A stretch of 64,000 nt of DNA from Asaia lannensis NBRC 102526. GTDB lineage: Bacteria; Pseudomonadota; Alphaproteobacteria; Acetobacterales; Acetobacteraceae. The position numbers and the translations under genes were made by a program. Shown piece after piece: positions 1 to 7,984 of the stretch. The first letter of the stretch is position 1, and each line of letters opens with the position of its first letter. The stretch spans positions 107,916-171,915 of the forward strand of contig NZ_JAMXQU010000006.1 in the NCBI RefSeq assembly GCF_024054035.1, in the 5' to 3' direction. The notes beneath the pieces are model-generated. The model was not told the DNA's origin. It was given only the letters and a program-made list of their open reading frames with translations, and did no database searches.

Positions 1-60
1 GACGCGAAAACGCTGACCCCAGTCGGGGTAGAGGGTTTCGTTGATCCAGGATTCAGACAT
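1..60 (-). CDS. speE: Spermidine synthase, N-terminal fragment (runs off the window)
   Basis: The first 20 codons, read on the minus strand from the ATG at 58-60, give MSESWINETLYPDWGQRFRV, which matches the usual beginning of bacterial spermidine synthases. That enzyme transfers an aminopropyl group from decarboxylated S-adenosylmethionine to putrescine. A ribosome binding site, GGGAGAG, lies just upstream at about 68-74. speD, which makes the aminopropyl donor, is immediately upstream on the same strand, so the two genes are probably one polyamine unit. Only the N-terminus is visible, so the call rests on this peptide and on the neighbour. Confidence 0.8.
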   Translation of the reverse strand, partial: MSESWINETLYPDWGQRFRV

Positions 61-84
61 GAGGCGGTCTCTCCCAATTTGTTC

Positions 85-115
85 AAAAAAAAGGCCGGGC
101 AACGGGCCCGGCCTT
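85..115 (-). terminator. Rho-independent terminator after speD
   Basis: A perfect 10-bp stem (91-100 pairing with 106-115, AAGGCCGGGC) with a 5-base loop is followed on the minus strand by a run of eight T (from 92 down to 85). It lies 28 bases after the speD stop and only about 25 bases before the speE start, so it can act as an intra-operon attenuator. Confidence 0.85.
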
Positions 116-143
116 ATCTGCTTTCAAGCGCAGCGCAACGCGC

Positions 144-620
144 TCAGCCTGCAGGTGCAATCTTTTCGCGACCGCGACGCACTTCGTCAGAGACGACGCG
201 ACCAGCCTGGAAAAGACGCTGCATGACCGGAATCGTCAGATTCGGGTCGCAGGCGCCGCACATGAACACGTCCACGGCAGCAAAATTGCGCTCGGGCCAT
301 GTGTGAATCGAGATGTGGCTTTCGGCCAGCACGATCACGCCCGACACACCGCCATTGGGCGTGAAGTGATGGAAGTGGCTGTGCAGGATTGTTGCCCCTG
401 CGGTAACCGCTGCCTCGCAAAGCGTGGCGTCGATTGCTGCGGGATCGTCCAGGTTCGTGGCGTCCCAGAAATCGATCAGCAGGTGATGACCGGCGAAGCG
501 TTCACCATCACGCTCAATAAAGTAATCCTTGCACACCTCTTCATGAGATGTGTTCGATGCGACAGTCTGGTTATCTCTCGGGAGTCCCGATACCATCCCC
601 AGTTGAGCAAGTGCGTTCAT
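144..620 (-). CDS. speD: S-adenosylmethionine decarboxylase proenzyme
   Basis: This 158-residue protein makes decarboxylated S-adenosylmethionine for spermidine synthesis. It carries the class 1 prokaryotic signature GVSGVIVLAESHISIHTWPE at about residues 91-110. By family analogy self-cleavage occurs between Glu100 and Ser101, and the serine becomes the pyruvoyl cofactor. The ATG at 618-620 is preferred over the adjacent GTG because AGAGG lies 6 bases upstream. The protein is about 40 residues longer at the N-terminus than the short bacterial and archaeal forms. A terminator and then speE follow on the same strand. Confidence 0.93.
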   Translation of the reverse strand: MNALAQLGMVSGLPRDNQTVASNTSHEEVCKDYFIERDGERFAGHHLLIDFWDATNLDDPAAIDATLCEAAVTAGATILHSHFHHFTPNGGVSGVIVLAESHISIHTWPERNFAAVDVFMCGACDPNLTIPVMQRLFQAGRVVSDEVRRGREKIAPAG

Positions 621-682
621 CACGTACCTCTAAACCAGCAGACAGCCTGTTGGGCAACATGCCCCCTTGGGCCAAGGCCGCC

Positions 683-711
683 CGATTAAAGGTCATGCCC
701 CCCCGATGCAA
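683..711 (-). promoter_or_regulatory. Candidate sigma-70 promoter of speD
   Basis: On the minus strand TTGCAT (706-711) and TAATCG (683-688) are separated by 17 bases. Transcription would start near 676 and leave a leader of about 55 bases containing the dyad CCTTGG/CCAAGG and a GGGCA hairpin. This is a pattern-based call only, and I recognised no known riboswitch class in the leader. Confidence 0.4.
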
Positions 712-1008
712 GGTTTTTCTGACCCGGTCACCATATTTTCTTCATAACGTTACCAAAGGCGGATCGCCAGGGTGTAGCCCCCTGCGGGAGGTGACAGATG
801 GACGAACCCTCTTGCCCCGGGTTGGGTCCGCGGCCGGGGCACTTGTCGTGTGGCAGGCGGATCGGGAAAAACTGTGCGATAGGCCCGGAAACGGCGAGGT
901 TTCGGCCTGCTGGCCGCTGCGCGATGCGGCTCAGGCCGGTTCAAGCTTTGCGGAGTCGCGGTGGGTCAGGCCGGGCGACATGGCATAAAGGCCAGGAACG
1001 GAGGGCGT
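712..1008. other. Intergenic stretch without a recognised gene
   Basis: Between the speD promoter and the end of the next minus-strand gene I see only short reading frames of Arg/Pro-rich composition, typical of chance frames in GC-rich DNA. There is no clear hairpin with a T-run and no recognisable RNA. Confidence 0.5.
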
Positions 1009-1326
1009 TCAGCGTCGCGAGGGGGAGATGACCCTGAAAGCGCCCACATAACGCATGTCCTGCAACAGGGGCGAGCACGCCGCGTCGAGCGTTGCAAAAG
1101 CGTCTGGGTGGTCGTTGCGGAAGTTCAGATACGCCCGATGAGTCGTCCATTCGTCGATGGCAATATACTCGCCAGGCTTCTCCAGATCGGCAATGAGCCG
1201 CGTACCGAGATAGTCGCGCACATTGCGGTAGAGGCGCGCCCATGGACCCTCAGGTCCATAGGTCGATTCGAAAATCTCGATCTGGCTCGGGACAACACTG
1301 AAAACCCGGACGATCTCGCAAGACAC
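1009..1326 (-). CDS. Antibiotic biosynthesis monooxygenase (ABM) fold protein
   Basis: This 105-residue protein has the pattern of the small ferredoxin-like ABM domain: an N-terminal strand (IVRVFSVV), a segment around YGPEGPWARLYRN, and the EYIAIDEWTTHRAYLNF strand-helix unit. Members are dimeric, often cofactor-independent monooxygenases or haem-binding proteins, and some only have a structural role, so the substrate cannot be read from sequence. The start is GTG (1324-1326) with AGGGAC upstream inside the end of fba. Only 5 bases separate it from the fba stop, so it is probably translated from the fba transcript. Confidence 0.7.
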   Translation of the reverse strand: MSCEIVRVFSVVPSQIEIFESTYGPEGPWARLYRNVRDYLGTRLIADLEKPGEYIAIDEWTTHRAYLNFRNDHPDAFATLDAACSPLLQDMRYVGAFRVISPSRR

Positions 1327-1331
1327 GGTCT

Positions 1332-2441
1332 TCAGTCCCTCGTTGCGATGGATCTGCCCTTTGAACCCAGATCGGCAAAGGCTTCTTCAAGGCGGTCGAC
1401 AATGCTCTTTTCGCCCACGCGCAGCCATTTGCGCGGGTCGTAGAACTTCTTGTAAGGCGCATCGGTCTCGGGATCGATCTGGTGCAGGAAAGCCTTGGAG
1501 TGATCCAGCACGTATTTGCCGATGCCATTGGCGAACGCAAACTGCACATCGGTATCGATGTTCATCTTGAACACGCCATAGGATACGGCTGCGGTGATCT
1601 TGTCTTTCTCCGAGCCCGACCCGCCATGGAACACGAGGGCCAGAGGCTTGGGGCCAAGACCGGTCTTCTCGGCGACATGCTCTTGCGAATGAAGCAGGAT
1701 TTCAGGGCGCAGCTGGACGTTGCCCGGCTTGTAGACGCCATGCACATTGCCGAAAGACGCAGCAACCGTGACGTGACCCAGCGGGGAGAGCCGGTTCCAG
1801 GCGGTCAGCACATCCTCAGGCTGCGTGTACAGATGGGCATTATCCTCATGATCCTCGAGATCGTGCCCGACGCCATCTTCCTCGCCGCCGGTAACGCCGA
1901 GCTCGATTTCAAGGCTGATACCCAGCTTGGCCATACGCGGCAGCAGGCGCGCACACTCTTCCAGATTGCTTTCCAGCGGCTCGGCGGAAAGGTCGATCAT
2001 ATGCGATGAGAAAAGCGGCGGGCGTCCGGCGGCCACTTCCTTCTCGCTCAGATCGAGCAGGCCCTCGACCCAGGGAATCAGTTTACGGTCTGCATGATCG
2101 GTATGAAGGATCACGCAGATTCCATATTCTTTCGCCAGAAGATGGACATGATGGGCCATGGCGGCAGCGCCCAGAACACGGGCCTTGTGCTGGTCCGCCA
2201 GACCTTCGCCTGCATAGAAGCGGGCACCGCCGTTCGAACACTGCACGATCACATCGGAGTTGTTGCGCGCAGCCGCCTCAAGAACCGCATTGACGCTGTC
2301 TGTGCCGACAACATTGACAGCCGGAAGGGCATAACCGCCTTCCTTGCAGGCCTCGATCAGGGTGAGATAGTCATCACCTGTGACAACTCCCGGGGGCAGG
2401 GCTCGGCTGGGGCGCGACGCATTCGGGTTTGTAGGGGTCAT
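1332..2441 (-). CDS. fba: Class II fructose-bisphosphate aldolase
   Basis: This 369-residue protein resembles the E. coli FbaA type of zinc-dependent aldolase, which reversibly cleaves fructose 1,6-bisphosphate into dihydroxyacetone phosphate and glyceraldehyde 3-phosphate. Visible signatures are HTDHADRK (zinc and catalytic region), SHMIDLS, the acidic loop LGVTGGEEDGV, FGNVHGVYKPG, FHGGSGS and KMNIDTD. The C-terminal KWLRVGEKSIVDRLEEAF also fits FbaA. The reading frame is open upstream to 2666, but homology begins at the ATG at 2439-2441, which has AAGGATC-like purines near it on the other side of the spacer. The ABM gene follows after 5 bases, and a divergent TetR gene lies upstream. Confidence 0.93.
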   Translation of the reverse strand: MTPTNPNASRPSRALPPGVVTGDDYLTLIEACKEGGYALPAVNVVGTDSVNAVLEAAARNNSDVIVQCSNGGARFYAGEGLADQHKARVLGAAAMAHHVHLLAKEYGICVILHTDHADRKLIPWVEGLLDLSEKEVAAGRPPLFSSHMIDLSAEPLESNLEECARLLPRMAKLGISLEIELGVTGGEEDGVGHDLEDHEDNAHLYTQPEDVLTAWNRLSPLGHVTVAASFGNVHGVYKPGNVQLRPEILLHSQEHVAEKTGLGPKPLALVFHGGSGSEKDKITAAVSYGVFKMNIDTDVQFAFANGIGKYVLDHSKAFLHQIDPETDAPYKKFYDPRKWLRVGEKSIVDRLEEAFADLGSKGRSIATRD

Positions 2442-2558
2442 AAGGATCTCATGTCTCTGAAAACGGGTCTTCGAGGCCAATTTATCGCGATACGGACCCG
2501 GAATGCCTAGACCTTTCCTGGACACATTGAAGTCATTCTCGTTGCAGTTTTGAATGAT

Positions 2559-2574
2559 TGTCGCCTGGGCGACA
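2559..2574. promoter_or_regulatory. Perfect 16-bp palindrome, candidate TetR operator
   Basis: TGTCGCCTGGGCGACA is a perfect inverted repeat (7-bp arms, 2-base centre). It lies about 117 bp from the fba start and 130 bp from the divergent tetR start. Position and symmetry suit the operator of the adjacent TetR-family regulator, but binding is inferred. Confidence 0.5.
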
Positions 2575-2704
2575 GTTTTGCCTTGCGCTGATCGACCCGT
2601 TCGGTCAGTTCTGGGTTCTGCTTGCAGGCGGTCACCGCGTTTGCGTCTGACTGTCCTGCTCGACATCAGGCCCCTGCTCTCGATGAGATCAATGTGTCAG
2701 ACGG

Positions 2705-3394
2705 ATGGACCGGTTGAATAAGAACGAAGGAAGCATCTTGCCCGAGAATGACGATACGATACGCGAGAGTGCGTCCTGCAACGCGAAGCGACGTCAGATC
2801 CTCGATGGCGCAGAGGCGATCTTTCTGGAGTCCGGTTATGAAGGCGCCTCGATGTCCCAGATCGCCTGCCGCGCAGGGGTATCGAAGGGCACGCTCTATA
2901 ATCATTTCGAAAACAAGGCCGACCTGTTCGGCGCCGTGATCGAGGATCTGAGCCGTGGCAAGCTGGCCCCGGCAATCTGTCAGAGCTACCTCACCACCAT
3001 GAGCTGCGAGGCTGCTTTCACGCAGCTGGCCGAACGCTTCATCACGGTTCTTCTTGAGCCTGGACCGCTGCGCCTGTACCGGATCATCGTCGCTGAGGCC
3101 CCGCATTTTCCGGATCTGGCCGATACGTTCTGGCGTCACGGCTTCGGGCGGACGCTGAATACGGTCACGCAGTGGGTCGAGCACTGGATCGAACAGGGCG
3201 CAATCGCAACGGACGATCCCCTTTTTGCCGCAGAGCAGTTCATGGCGCTGTGTCAGACGCGCCTCGTTCAGCGCAAGCGTTTTGAACTGCCGATCGATTG
3301 CAGTGAAGAGCAGATCCGTTCAGTGGCGGGTCGTATAGGCAGGGCCTTCATGGCGATTTACGGAACGCCGCATGACCGTCCGGCCGCATCCTGA
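2705..3394 (+). CDS. TetR/AcrR family transcriptional regulator
   Basis: This 229-residue protein has a TetR N-terminal DNA-binding domain at about residues 28-75. It includes RRQILDGAEAIFLESGYEGASM and the recognition region AGVSKGTLYNHFENKADLF. The C-terminal part (LYRIIVAEAPHFPDLADTFW) resembles the AcrR/AefR-like ligand domains. It is divergent from fba with a 263-bp spacer holding a perfect palindrome, so it may control itself and possibly the aldolase unit. No strong ribosome binding site precedes the ATG, and an in-frame TTG a little downstream is possible. The ligand is unknown. Confidence 0.85.
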   Translation: MDRLNKNEGSILPENDDTIRESASCNAKRRQILDGAEAIFLESGYEGASMSQIACRAGVSKGTLYNHFENKADLFGAVIEDLSRGKLAPAICQSYLTTMSCEAAFTQLAERFITVLLEPGPLRLYRIIVAEAPHFPDLADTFWRHGFGRTLNTVTQWVEHWIEQGAIATDDPLFAAEQFMALCQTRLVQRKRFELPIDCSEEQIRSVAGRIGRAFMAIYGTPHDRPAAS

Positions 3395-3543
3395 GACCGG
3401 CTTTCGGGCGTGATCCTGAATGACGGTATCTCGCAGGGTAAAAGGCGGCTGAATAAATATGGCGGTCGAGCGAGGGTGATTATTGCAAACGGAGTACGAG
3501 AGCGTATAGCGGGGCAAAAGAACTGCCGCTGAAGGGCTGCCCC

Positions 3544-4323
3544 ATGGTCAAATCTGCCGCCCGTTTTACCTTGTTTCTGGGGCTGGCTGTTCTGAACGGT
3601 CCGGGCCTGCCGGTTGAGGCAGAAGCTGCCGTTCCTGTCCTGCCCGTGCAGATCGTTGCGCGTTACCCGCACGATCCTTCGGCCTTTACCGAAGGGCTCC
3701 TGTATCGTGACGGGTTTCTTTACGAGAGCACGGGCCTGTCCGGTCGCTCTGTCATACGCAAGGTCGCCTTGCAGAGCGGGAAAACCCTGAGTCAGACCAC
3801 CGTGCCTGACGGTCATTTCGGTGAGGGTATCGTCGATTGGGGCAATACCCTGATCAGCATCACATGGCGCAGCGGTAACGGCTATGTCTGGAATTTTCCG
3901 TCTCTCACCCTGAAAGATCATTTTACCTATACCGGGGAAGGCTGGGGGCTGACTCACGATTCCCATACGCTGATCATGTCGGATGGAACGTCCTGCCTGA
4001 AGCGTCTCGACCCGGTCACGCTGCATGTGATCGGACGGCTTTGCGTGACTGCCGATGGTATTGCAGTGAATAGACTGAACGAACTCGAATATATTCACGG
4101 CGAGATCTGGGCCAATATCTGGATGACACCCGAGATTGCGAGAATCGATCCCGAAACAGGTCAGGTGAAATCGTGGGTCGATCTGACAGTTCTTGAAGAA
4201 CAGGTTAATCTGGACGATCCGGATGCGGTGCCGAATGGTATCGCCTATGACCGGACAACAGACAGAGTATTCATCACTGGTAAATACTGGCCGTATCTTT
4301 ACCAGATCAGATTTCCGGGATAG
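3544..4323 (+). CDS. Glutaminyl-peptide cyclotransferase (plant/bacterial type), secreted
   Basis: This 259-residue protein has an N-terminal signal peptide (hydrophobic residues about 6-24, then an Ala-rich cleavage region near AEA). The mature part matches the beta-propeller glutamine cyclotransferase family, with motifs HDPSAFTEGL, YESTGLSGRS, EGWGLTHD, LMSDGT, LNELEYI, IWANIW and VPNGIAYD. These enzymes convert N-terminal glutamine of peptides to pyroglutamate, here probably in the periplasm. GAAGGG lies just before the ATG. It stands alone between two regulators, so its substrate proteins are unknown. Confidence 0.88.
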   Translation: MVKSAARFTLFLGLAVLNGPGLPVEAEAAVPVLPVQIVARYPHDPSAFTEGLLYRDGFLYESTGLSGRSVIRKVALQSGKTLSQTTVPDGHFGEGIVDWGNTLISITWRSGNGYVWNFPSLTLKDHFTYTGEGWGLTHDSHTLIMSDGTSCLKRLDPVTLHVIGRLCVTADGIAVNRLNELEYIHGEIWANIWMTPEIARIDPETGQVKSWVDLTVLEEQVNLDDPDAVPNGIAYDRTTDRVFITGKYWPYLYQIRFPG

Positions 4324-4512
4324 AAGAAATAATTTGTGAAAAAATACGAACTACTACAGTCTTGATTACATAGATGTGAACAAAAAACGAAGATAAAGGT
4401 TTATTCGGACAGCAATAACGTTATGAGATGCTCTCGCGCCCTAGGTGGAGCAAGAACAACCCTCATAGCGAACGACAAGCCCTTCAGAAGACCAAGGCAC
4501 CGTTCAGAACAC

Positions 4513-5301
4513 ATGGAGCGGCACGTGGCATATTCGGATAAAGACTGGCCTCAGGGCACACAGACCCTCGGTCGCGGTCTGTCGATCATTCTGGCCGTAA
4601 AGGCTGGAGTCGACACTCTTTCCGAACTGGCTCTGGAAATCGGGTGTACGCGCAGCACGACACAGCGTCTGACTGCGGCCCTGCTCCAGCAGGGCTGGCT
4701 GCGTCTGAAATCTATGGGGCGCTACGGTCTGGGTGAGAAGCTGACAACCCTGACGACGCAGGCCCAGGCCGTGACACCGCTTCTCGGGCTTGCCACCCCG
4801 CTCCTCCAGCGTCTGAACGAGACGACGGATCGCATGGTCCATCTGGGTGTGCGCTCGGATGGCGGGGTGATCTATATCATGAGGCTGGACGGACGGACGC
4901 CGCTTTCTGTCCGTACCGGAACCGGGCAGCATGTGCCGCTTGCGCGTACAGCCGGGGGCCGTGCGCTCATTCTTGACGAGGATGAGGCAGAATGGGCGCG
5001 TCATTATCGCACCAGCTACCGCCACATGCCTGCCGGGCTATCCAGCTGGGTCAATCGCATGCGCTTTTACAGGGCATCGGATTGCGTGTTCGATCTGGAA
5101 GATGACGAGATTGGCGTTCACTGCGTCGCCGTGCCTGTACGGGATGCATCGGGGAGTATCGTTGCCTCGATCAGCATCACCGGTGGTACGGGCGATATGC
5201 CGCTCATGCGCATGAAGGCGCTGGCGCCCCAGGTGCGTCACACGGCGTCGCTGCTTTCGGCCAAGCTCGGCTGGCATGAATTCAGCGATGTCGCCGATTA
5301 G
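4513..5301 (+). CDS. IclR family transcriptional regulator
   Basis: The protein has an IclR winged helix near its N-terminus (LGRGLSIILAVKAG, LSELALEIGCTRSTTQRLTAALLQ, YGLGEKL) and an IclR effector domain (VHLGVRSDGGVIYIMRLDG, PLARTAGGRALI, VHCVAVPVRDASGSIVASISI). The ATG at 4513 is chosen as the start (262 residues). The frame is open to an ATG at 4423 that would add 30 residues of unlikely Arg-rich sequence, and neither start has a good ribosome binding site. The upstream 4324-4440 is clearly more AT-rich than the surroundings and holds the palindrome ATAACGTTAT (4415-4424). The effector and targets are not evident. Confidence 0.85.
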   Translation: MERHVAYSDKDWPQGTQTLGRGLSIILAVKAGVDTLSELALEIGCTRSTTQRLTAALLQQGWLRLKSMGRYGLGEKLTTLTTQAQAVTPLLGLATPLLQRLNETTDRMVHLGVRSDGGVIYIMRLDGRTPLSVRTGTGQHVPLARTAGGRALILDEDEAEWARHYRTSYRHMPAGLSSWVNRMRFYRASDCVFDLEDDEIGVHCVAVPVRDASGSIVASISITGGTGDMPLMRMKALAPQVRHTASLLSAKLGWHEFSDVAD

Positions 5302-5310
5302 GTGCAGGAT

Positions 5311-5350
5311 GCGGAATGCTGGGGGATCTGTCTGAAACCCCGCATTCTGC
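5311..5350. terminator. Imperfect stem-loop between convergent genes
   Basis: GCGGAATGC..GGGG (5311-5324) pairs with CCCC..GCATTCTGC (5338-5350) with one mismatch. It sits after the IclR stop and before the end of the convergent yggT gene. There is no T-run, so it may be a transcript-end stabiliser and not a canonical terminator. Confidence 0.35.
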
Positions 5351-5474
5351 CGCATGATTTCTCGACCACCTGTCAGAGGCTGCGGCTCGTGGTCTGAAAC
5401 GCGGATCGTATGGCCGGACACGGCCCTGAGCCATATTCTTCCGTTAGTGTGGTCGTCGGTGACAGTAAGGGTGT

Positions 5475-5783
5475 TCAGTACCCTGCGTGCAGGGAAGCGA
5501 AGACCAGACGGTTGAGAACCGGCACGACGAGATATTGCAATCCGAGCAGAACCGCGAGCGGGCTCAGATCGAGCGCGCCGAATTGCGGCAGGATGGACCG
5601 TACGGGGTTGAGCACAGGCTCGACGATACGTCCCAGAAAGATCACGATATTATAGACGAAGCGGTTGCCCGGATCGAGCAGGCGAAACCCGACGAGCATG
5701 CTCATGACGCAATAGAGCAGCAACGCCCAGGTGAAGAGCTGAATCAGCATCATGATGATGTTGTAAATGGTGAGGATCAGCAA
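5475..5783 (-). CDS. YggT family membrane protein
   Basis: This 102-residue protein has two hydrophobic membrane segments (about residues 3-33 and 72-93). Between them is the family motif LLDPGNRFVYNIVIFLGRIVEPVLNPVRSILPQFG, seen here with conserved EPVLNPVR and the DLSP start of the second helix. YggT proteins are integral inner membrane proteins linked in various bacteria to osmotic tolerance or septum placement, but the molecular role is unsettled. It stands alone, convergent with the IclR gene. Confidence 0.88.
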   Translation of the reverse strand: MLILTIYNIIMMLIQLFTWALLLYCVMSMLVGFRLLDPGNRFVYNIVIFLGRIVEPVLNPVRSILPQFGALDLSPLAVLLGLQYLVVPVLNRLVFASLHAGY

Positions 5784-5878
5784 ATCGGGTCTCTTTGTCA
5801 GAAGGGCTAAGGCCCCAGTCTAGCCGCGCAGGGCTGTTCGGCACAACAGGATGTGCTCTGGCTTACGGTTTGTCATTC

Positions 5879-5906
5879 TTGACTTTGATGAGAGACCGTG
5901 TAGCTT
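5879..5906 (+). promoter_or_regulatory. Candidate promoter of tRNA-Ala
   Basis: TTGACT (5879-5884) and TAGCTT (5901-5906) are 16 bases apart and end 14 bases before the tRNA 5' end, the expected distance for a tRNA gene promoter. Confidence 0.55.
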
Positions 5907-5920
5907 TTGCAGCGTTCCGT

Positions 5921-5996
5921 GGGGCTGTAGCTCAGATGGGAGAGCGCCTCGTTCGCAATGAGGAGGTCAGGGGTTCGATTCCCCTCAGCTCCACCA
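5921..5996 (+). tRNA. tRNA-Ala (anticodon CGC)
   Basis: The 76-base cloverleaf is complete: acceptor GGGGCTG pairs with CAGCTCC, D arm GCTC/GAGC, anticodon arm CCTCG-TTCGCAA-TGAGG with anticodon CGC, T arm AGGGG-TTCGATT-CCCCT. The terminal CCA is encoded. It decodes GCG codons. Confidence 0.96.
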
Positions 5997-6059
5997 TGGA
6001 ACGCTTCCCCGTATCGCTGTTCTTGCCGAACTCTGCCCGATTGACGGTTGCGCGCCTCC

Positions 6060-6986
6060 TCAGCGTACCCAGACCTGTCCTGCGCTGAACGAAATCCAGA
6101 TATCGTGCTGGGCAAACCAGTCTGCGCCCAGAAGCATGTCGGCATCGTCGCGCATATCCGAGACGGTAAGAACCGGGTTTGTCCAGACAGGGTTGCCGCT
6201 TCCGGGTTTTTCCTCCTGAAGATGCAGGGCATGGAAATGATGCCAGTGATACCAGCGCGCATTCAGATCCACACCGCTCGTCACCCCTCCCTGATCGCGT
6301 CGCAGCACATCGTCGGAAATACCCATGGAATGGGCGAACCTGCGTGACAGGATATGCGAGCGCGCCCCGCTATCCACCAGAGCCAGACCGTCATGGCCAT
6401 CGAGTGTGAAAGACAGGGTCAGGCGTGTTCCTTCACGTCTGGCACGCAGCGTCGTGTAGCCAGCGGGCCAGGCAGGTGCAGCCAGGCAGCGCCCGTCGCC
6501 GGGGACGGCACGCCAGAGCGTAAGGCGCTGTCGGGGCACATTGAATTCAATATCCATGCCATGCAGCAGATCCACACCCATCAGTCCCGCGACGGGCGGT
6601 GTCAGCGACGGCAGGCCGGGCAGGGCGCCCAGGGGGATGGAGCGTTGACCGAGCGGAATGGTGCCAAGTGCAAGCGAGCGTATCAGCATATTCGGGGCAA
6701 GCTGACCGCGCCCGTTTGGCCCCTGGATAACGGTCGCATGGGCCGGGTCGGGCGTAAGACGCAGCGCCGCTGCCGCTTCGGGGATAATCAGGCTGCCTTC
6801 GGACCCCGTATCGACAATGAACCGTGCCTGACGGCCATCCAGCACGACCGGCGCATTGAGAAACAGCCCGTCATTATGGAGCGGAATATCGGCAATACGC
6901 TGCGGTGCGCAGGGCGCAGACCAGGCCCGGGCGATCGACAGACCTGTCGTAAAGGCAAGGAACAGGGCGGGGAGAAGGCGCGGCAT
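6060..6986 (-). CDS. Secreted retropepsin-like aspartic protease
   Basis: This 308-residue protein starts with a signal peptide ([21 protein letters not shown]). It contains two aspartyl protease active-site motifs, [10 protein letters not shown] (Asp59) and [10 protein letters not shown] (Asp205). It therefore looks like a two-domain protein that could form a full active site within one chain. GLMGVDLL and LLGADWF are the usual flap-proximal or C-terminal GxD motifs of each half. Bacterial members are periplasmic and poorly characterised. It lies 6 bases after xerC on the same strand and is probably co-transcribed with it. Confidence 0.8.
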   Translation of the reverse strand: MPRLLPALFLAFTTGLSIARAWSAPCAPQRIADIPLHNDGLFLNAPVVLDGRQARFIVDTGSEGSLIIPEAAAALRLTPDPAHATVIQGPNGRGQLAPNMLIRSLALGTIPLGQRSIPLGALPGLPSLTPPVAGLMGVDLLHGMDIEFNVPRQRLTLWRAVPGDGRCLAAPAWPAGYTTLRARREGTRLTLSFTLDGHDGLALVDSGARSHILSRRFAHSMGISDDVLRRDQGGVTSGVDLNARWYHWHHFHALHLQEEKPGSGNPVWTNPVLTVSDMRDDADMLLGADWFAQHDIWISFSAGQVWVR

Positions 6987-6992
6987 GACAAT

Positions 6993-7928
6993 CTATTTCC
7001 TTGCGCGTGGATGAGCCTGCCAGACGGCAAGGAGATGGCGTTCGTCGGCCAGGGTATAGGCCTGGGTGGTGGAAAGACTGGCATGGCCGAGAAGTTCCTG
7101 TATCGCACGCAGATCGGCACCTCCTTCCATGAGATGCGTAGCGAATGAGTGCCGCAGGGCATGGGGGGTCGCACTGGCATCAAGGCCGCTCTGATCGCGC
7201 CACGCCTGCATGACCCGTCGTGCCACGGCTGGCTGAAGCCTCTTGCCACGCAGGCCGACGAACAGAGGCGCGTCGGGAAGCGGGCAGGGATGCTGACGAC
7301 GCCATGCCGTAAGTGCCTTGAGAACGCTGGGCAGGACGGGAACGATACGCTCCTTGCCTCCCTTGCCTATGACGCGCAGTCCGGACTCCGCGGCACGATC
7401 GCAGTCGCGCACATCGAGGGCGAGCGCCTCGCCGATACGCAGGCCTGCGCCATAAAGCAGGGTAAACAGGGCCTCGTCGCGTGCGGCACAAAGGGGGTGC
7501 AGGGCCAGGGCAGCCATTTCGACAGGGGCGGCACGCGCAATATCGCGCGAGAGCGGGCGGGGCAGACGCTTGCGCGTTTTGGGGGCCTTCATCTGGCGAA
7601 GCGCACTGGCACTCAGCCCATGGCGCAGGGAGAGATACTGGAAAAACGACCGCAGCGCGGAGACCCGTCTCGCACGAGAGCGGGCGCGTCCATCCGGTGT
7701 GCCACGCCCTGTTTCGGAGCGGCTGGCATCGAAAGCCAGCCATGCGCGGAAATCGCTCGTTCTCAGGGTCGAAAACGCGTTGAGATCGGGTTCTCCTCCC
7801 AGATGCCCGGTGAGAAATGCCAGTGCCGAACATACATCGTGACGATAGGCGATGACGGTATTGGGACGTGCCCTCTTTTCGAGTGCCAGCCAGTCGAGCC
7901 AGTTTTCAAGACATTCATGCATCAGCAT
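6993..7928 (-). CDS. xerC: Site-specific tyrosine recombinase XerC
   Basis: This 311-residue protein has a SAM-like N-terminal core-binding domain (about 5-105) and a catalytic domain. The residues Arg164 (GAGLRIGE), Lys189 (GKGGKER), His256/Arg259 (HALRHSFATHL), His282 (LGHASLSTT) and Tyr291 (YTL) are all present. XerC with XerD resolves chromosome dimers at dif during division. The chromosomal position beside priA and the full-length domain order favour XerC over a phage integrase. It is divergent from priA with about 56 bp between the start codons, and a retropepsin-like gene follows. Confidence 0.88.
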   Translation of the reverse strand: MLMHECLENWLDWLALEKRARPNTVIAYRHDVCSALAFLTGHLGGEPDLNAFSTLRTSDFRAWLAFDASRSETGRGTPDGRARSRARRVSALRSFFQYLSLRHGLSASALRQMKAPKTRKRLPRPLSRDIARAAPVEMAALALHPLCAARDEALFTLLYGAGLRIGEALALDVRDCDRAAESGLRVIGKGGKERIVPVLPSVLKALTAWRRQHPCPLPDAPLFVGLRGKRLQPAVARRVMQAWRDQSGLDASATPHALRHSFATHLMEGGADLRAIQELLGHASLSTTQAYTLADERHLLAVWQAHPRARK

Positions 7929-7984
7929 GACGTCGGACCTCGTCTCGGGTAAGAGGACAGGACAGAAGGGGGCGCTTGGGCAGC

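Noticed and set aside
621..760. SAM-sensing riboswitch in the speD leader
   Set aside because: The leader has small hairpins, but I could not match it to the conserved cores of any known SAM riboswitch class.
4415..4424. Palindrome ATAACGTTAT before the IclR gene as an operator
   Set aside because: It is short, AT-rich, may occur by chance, and overlaps a possible start codon. I keep it only as a note in the gene entry.
6993..7928. xerC as a phage or island integrase
   Set aside because: No phage genes, attachment-site duplication or tRNA insertion is seen nearby. The neighbour priA and the domain order fit the housekeeping recombinase.
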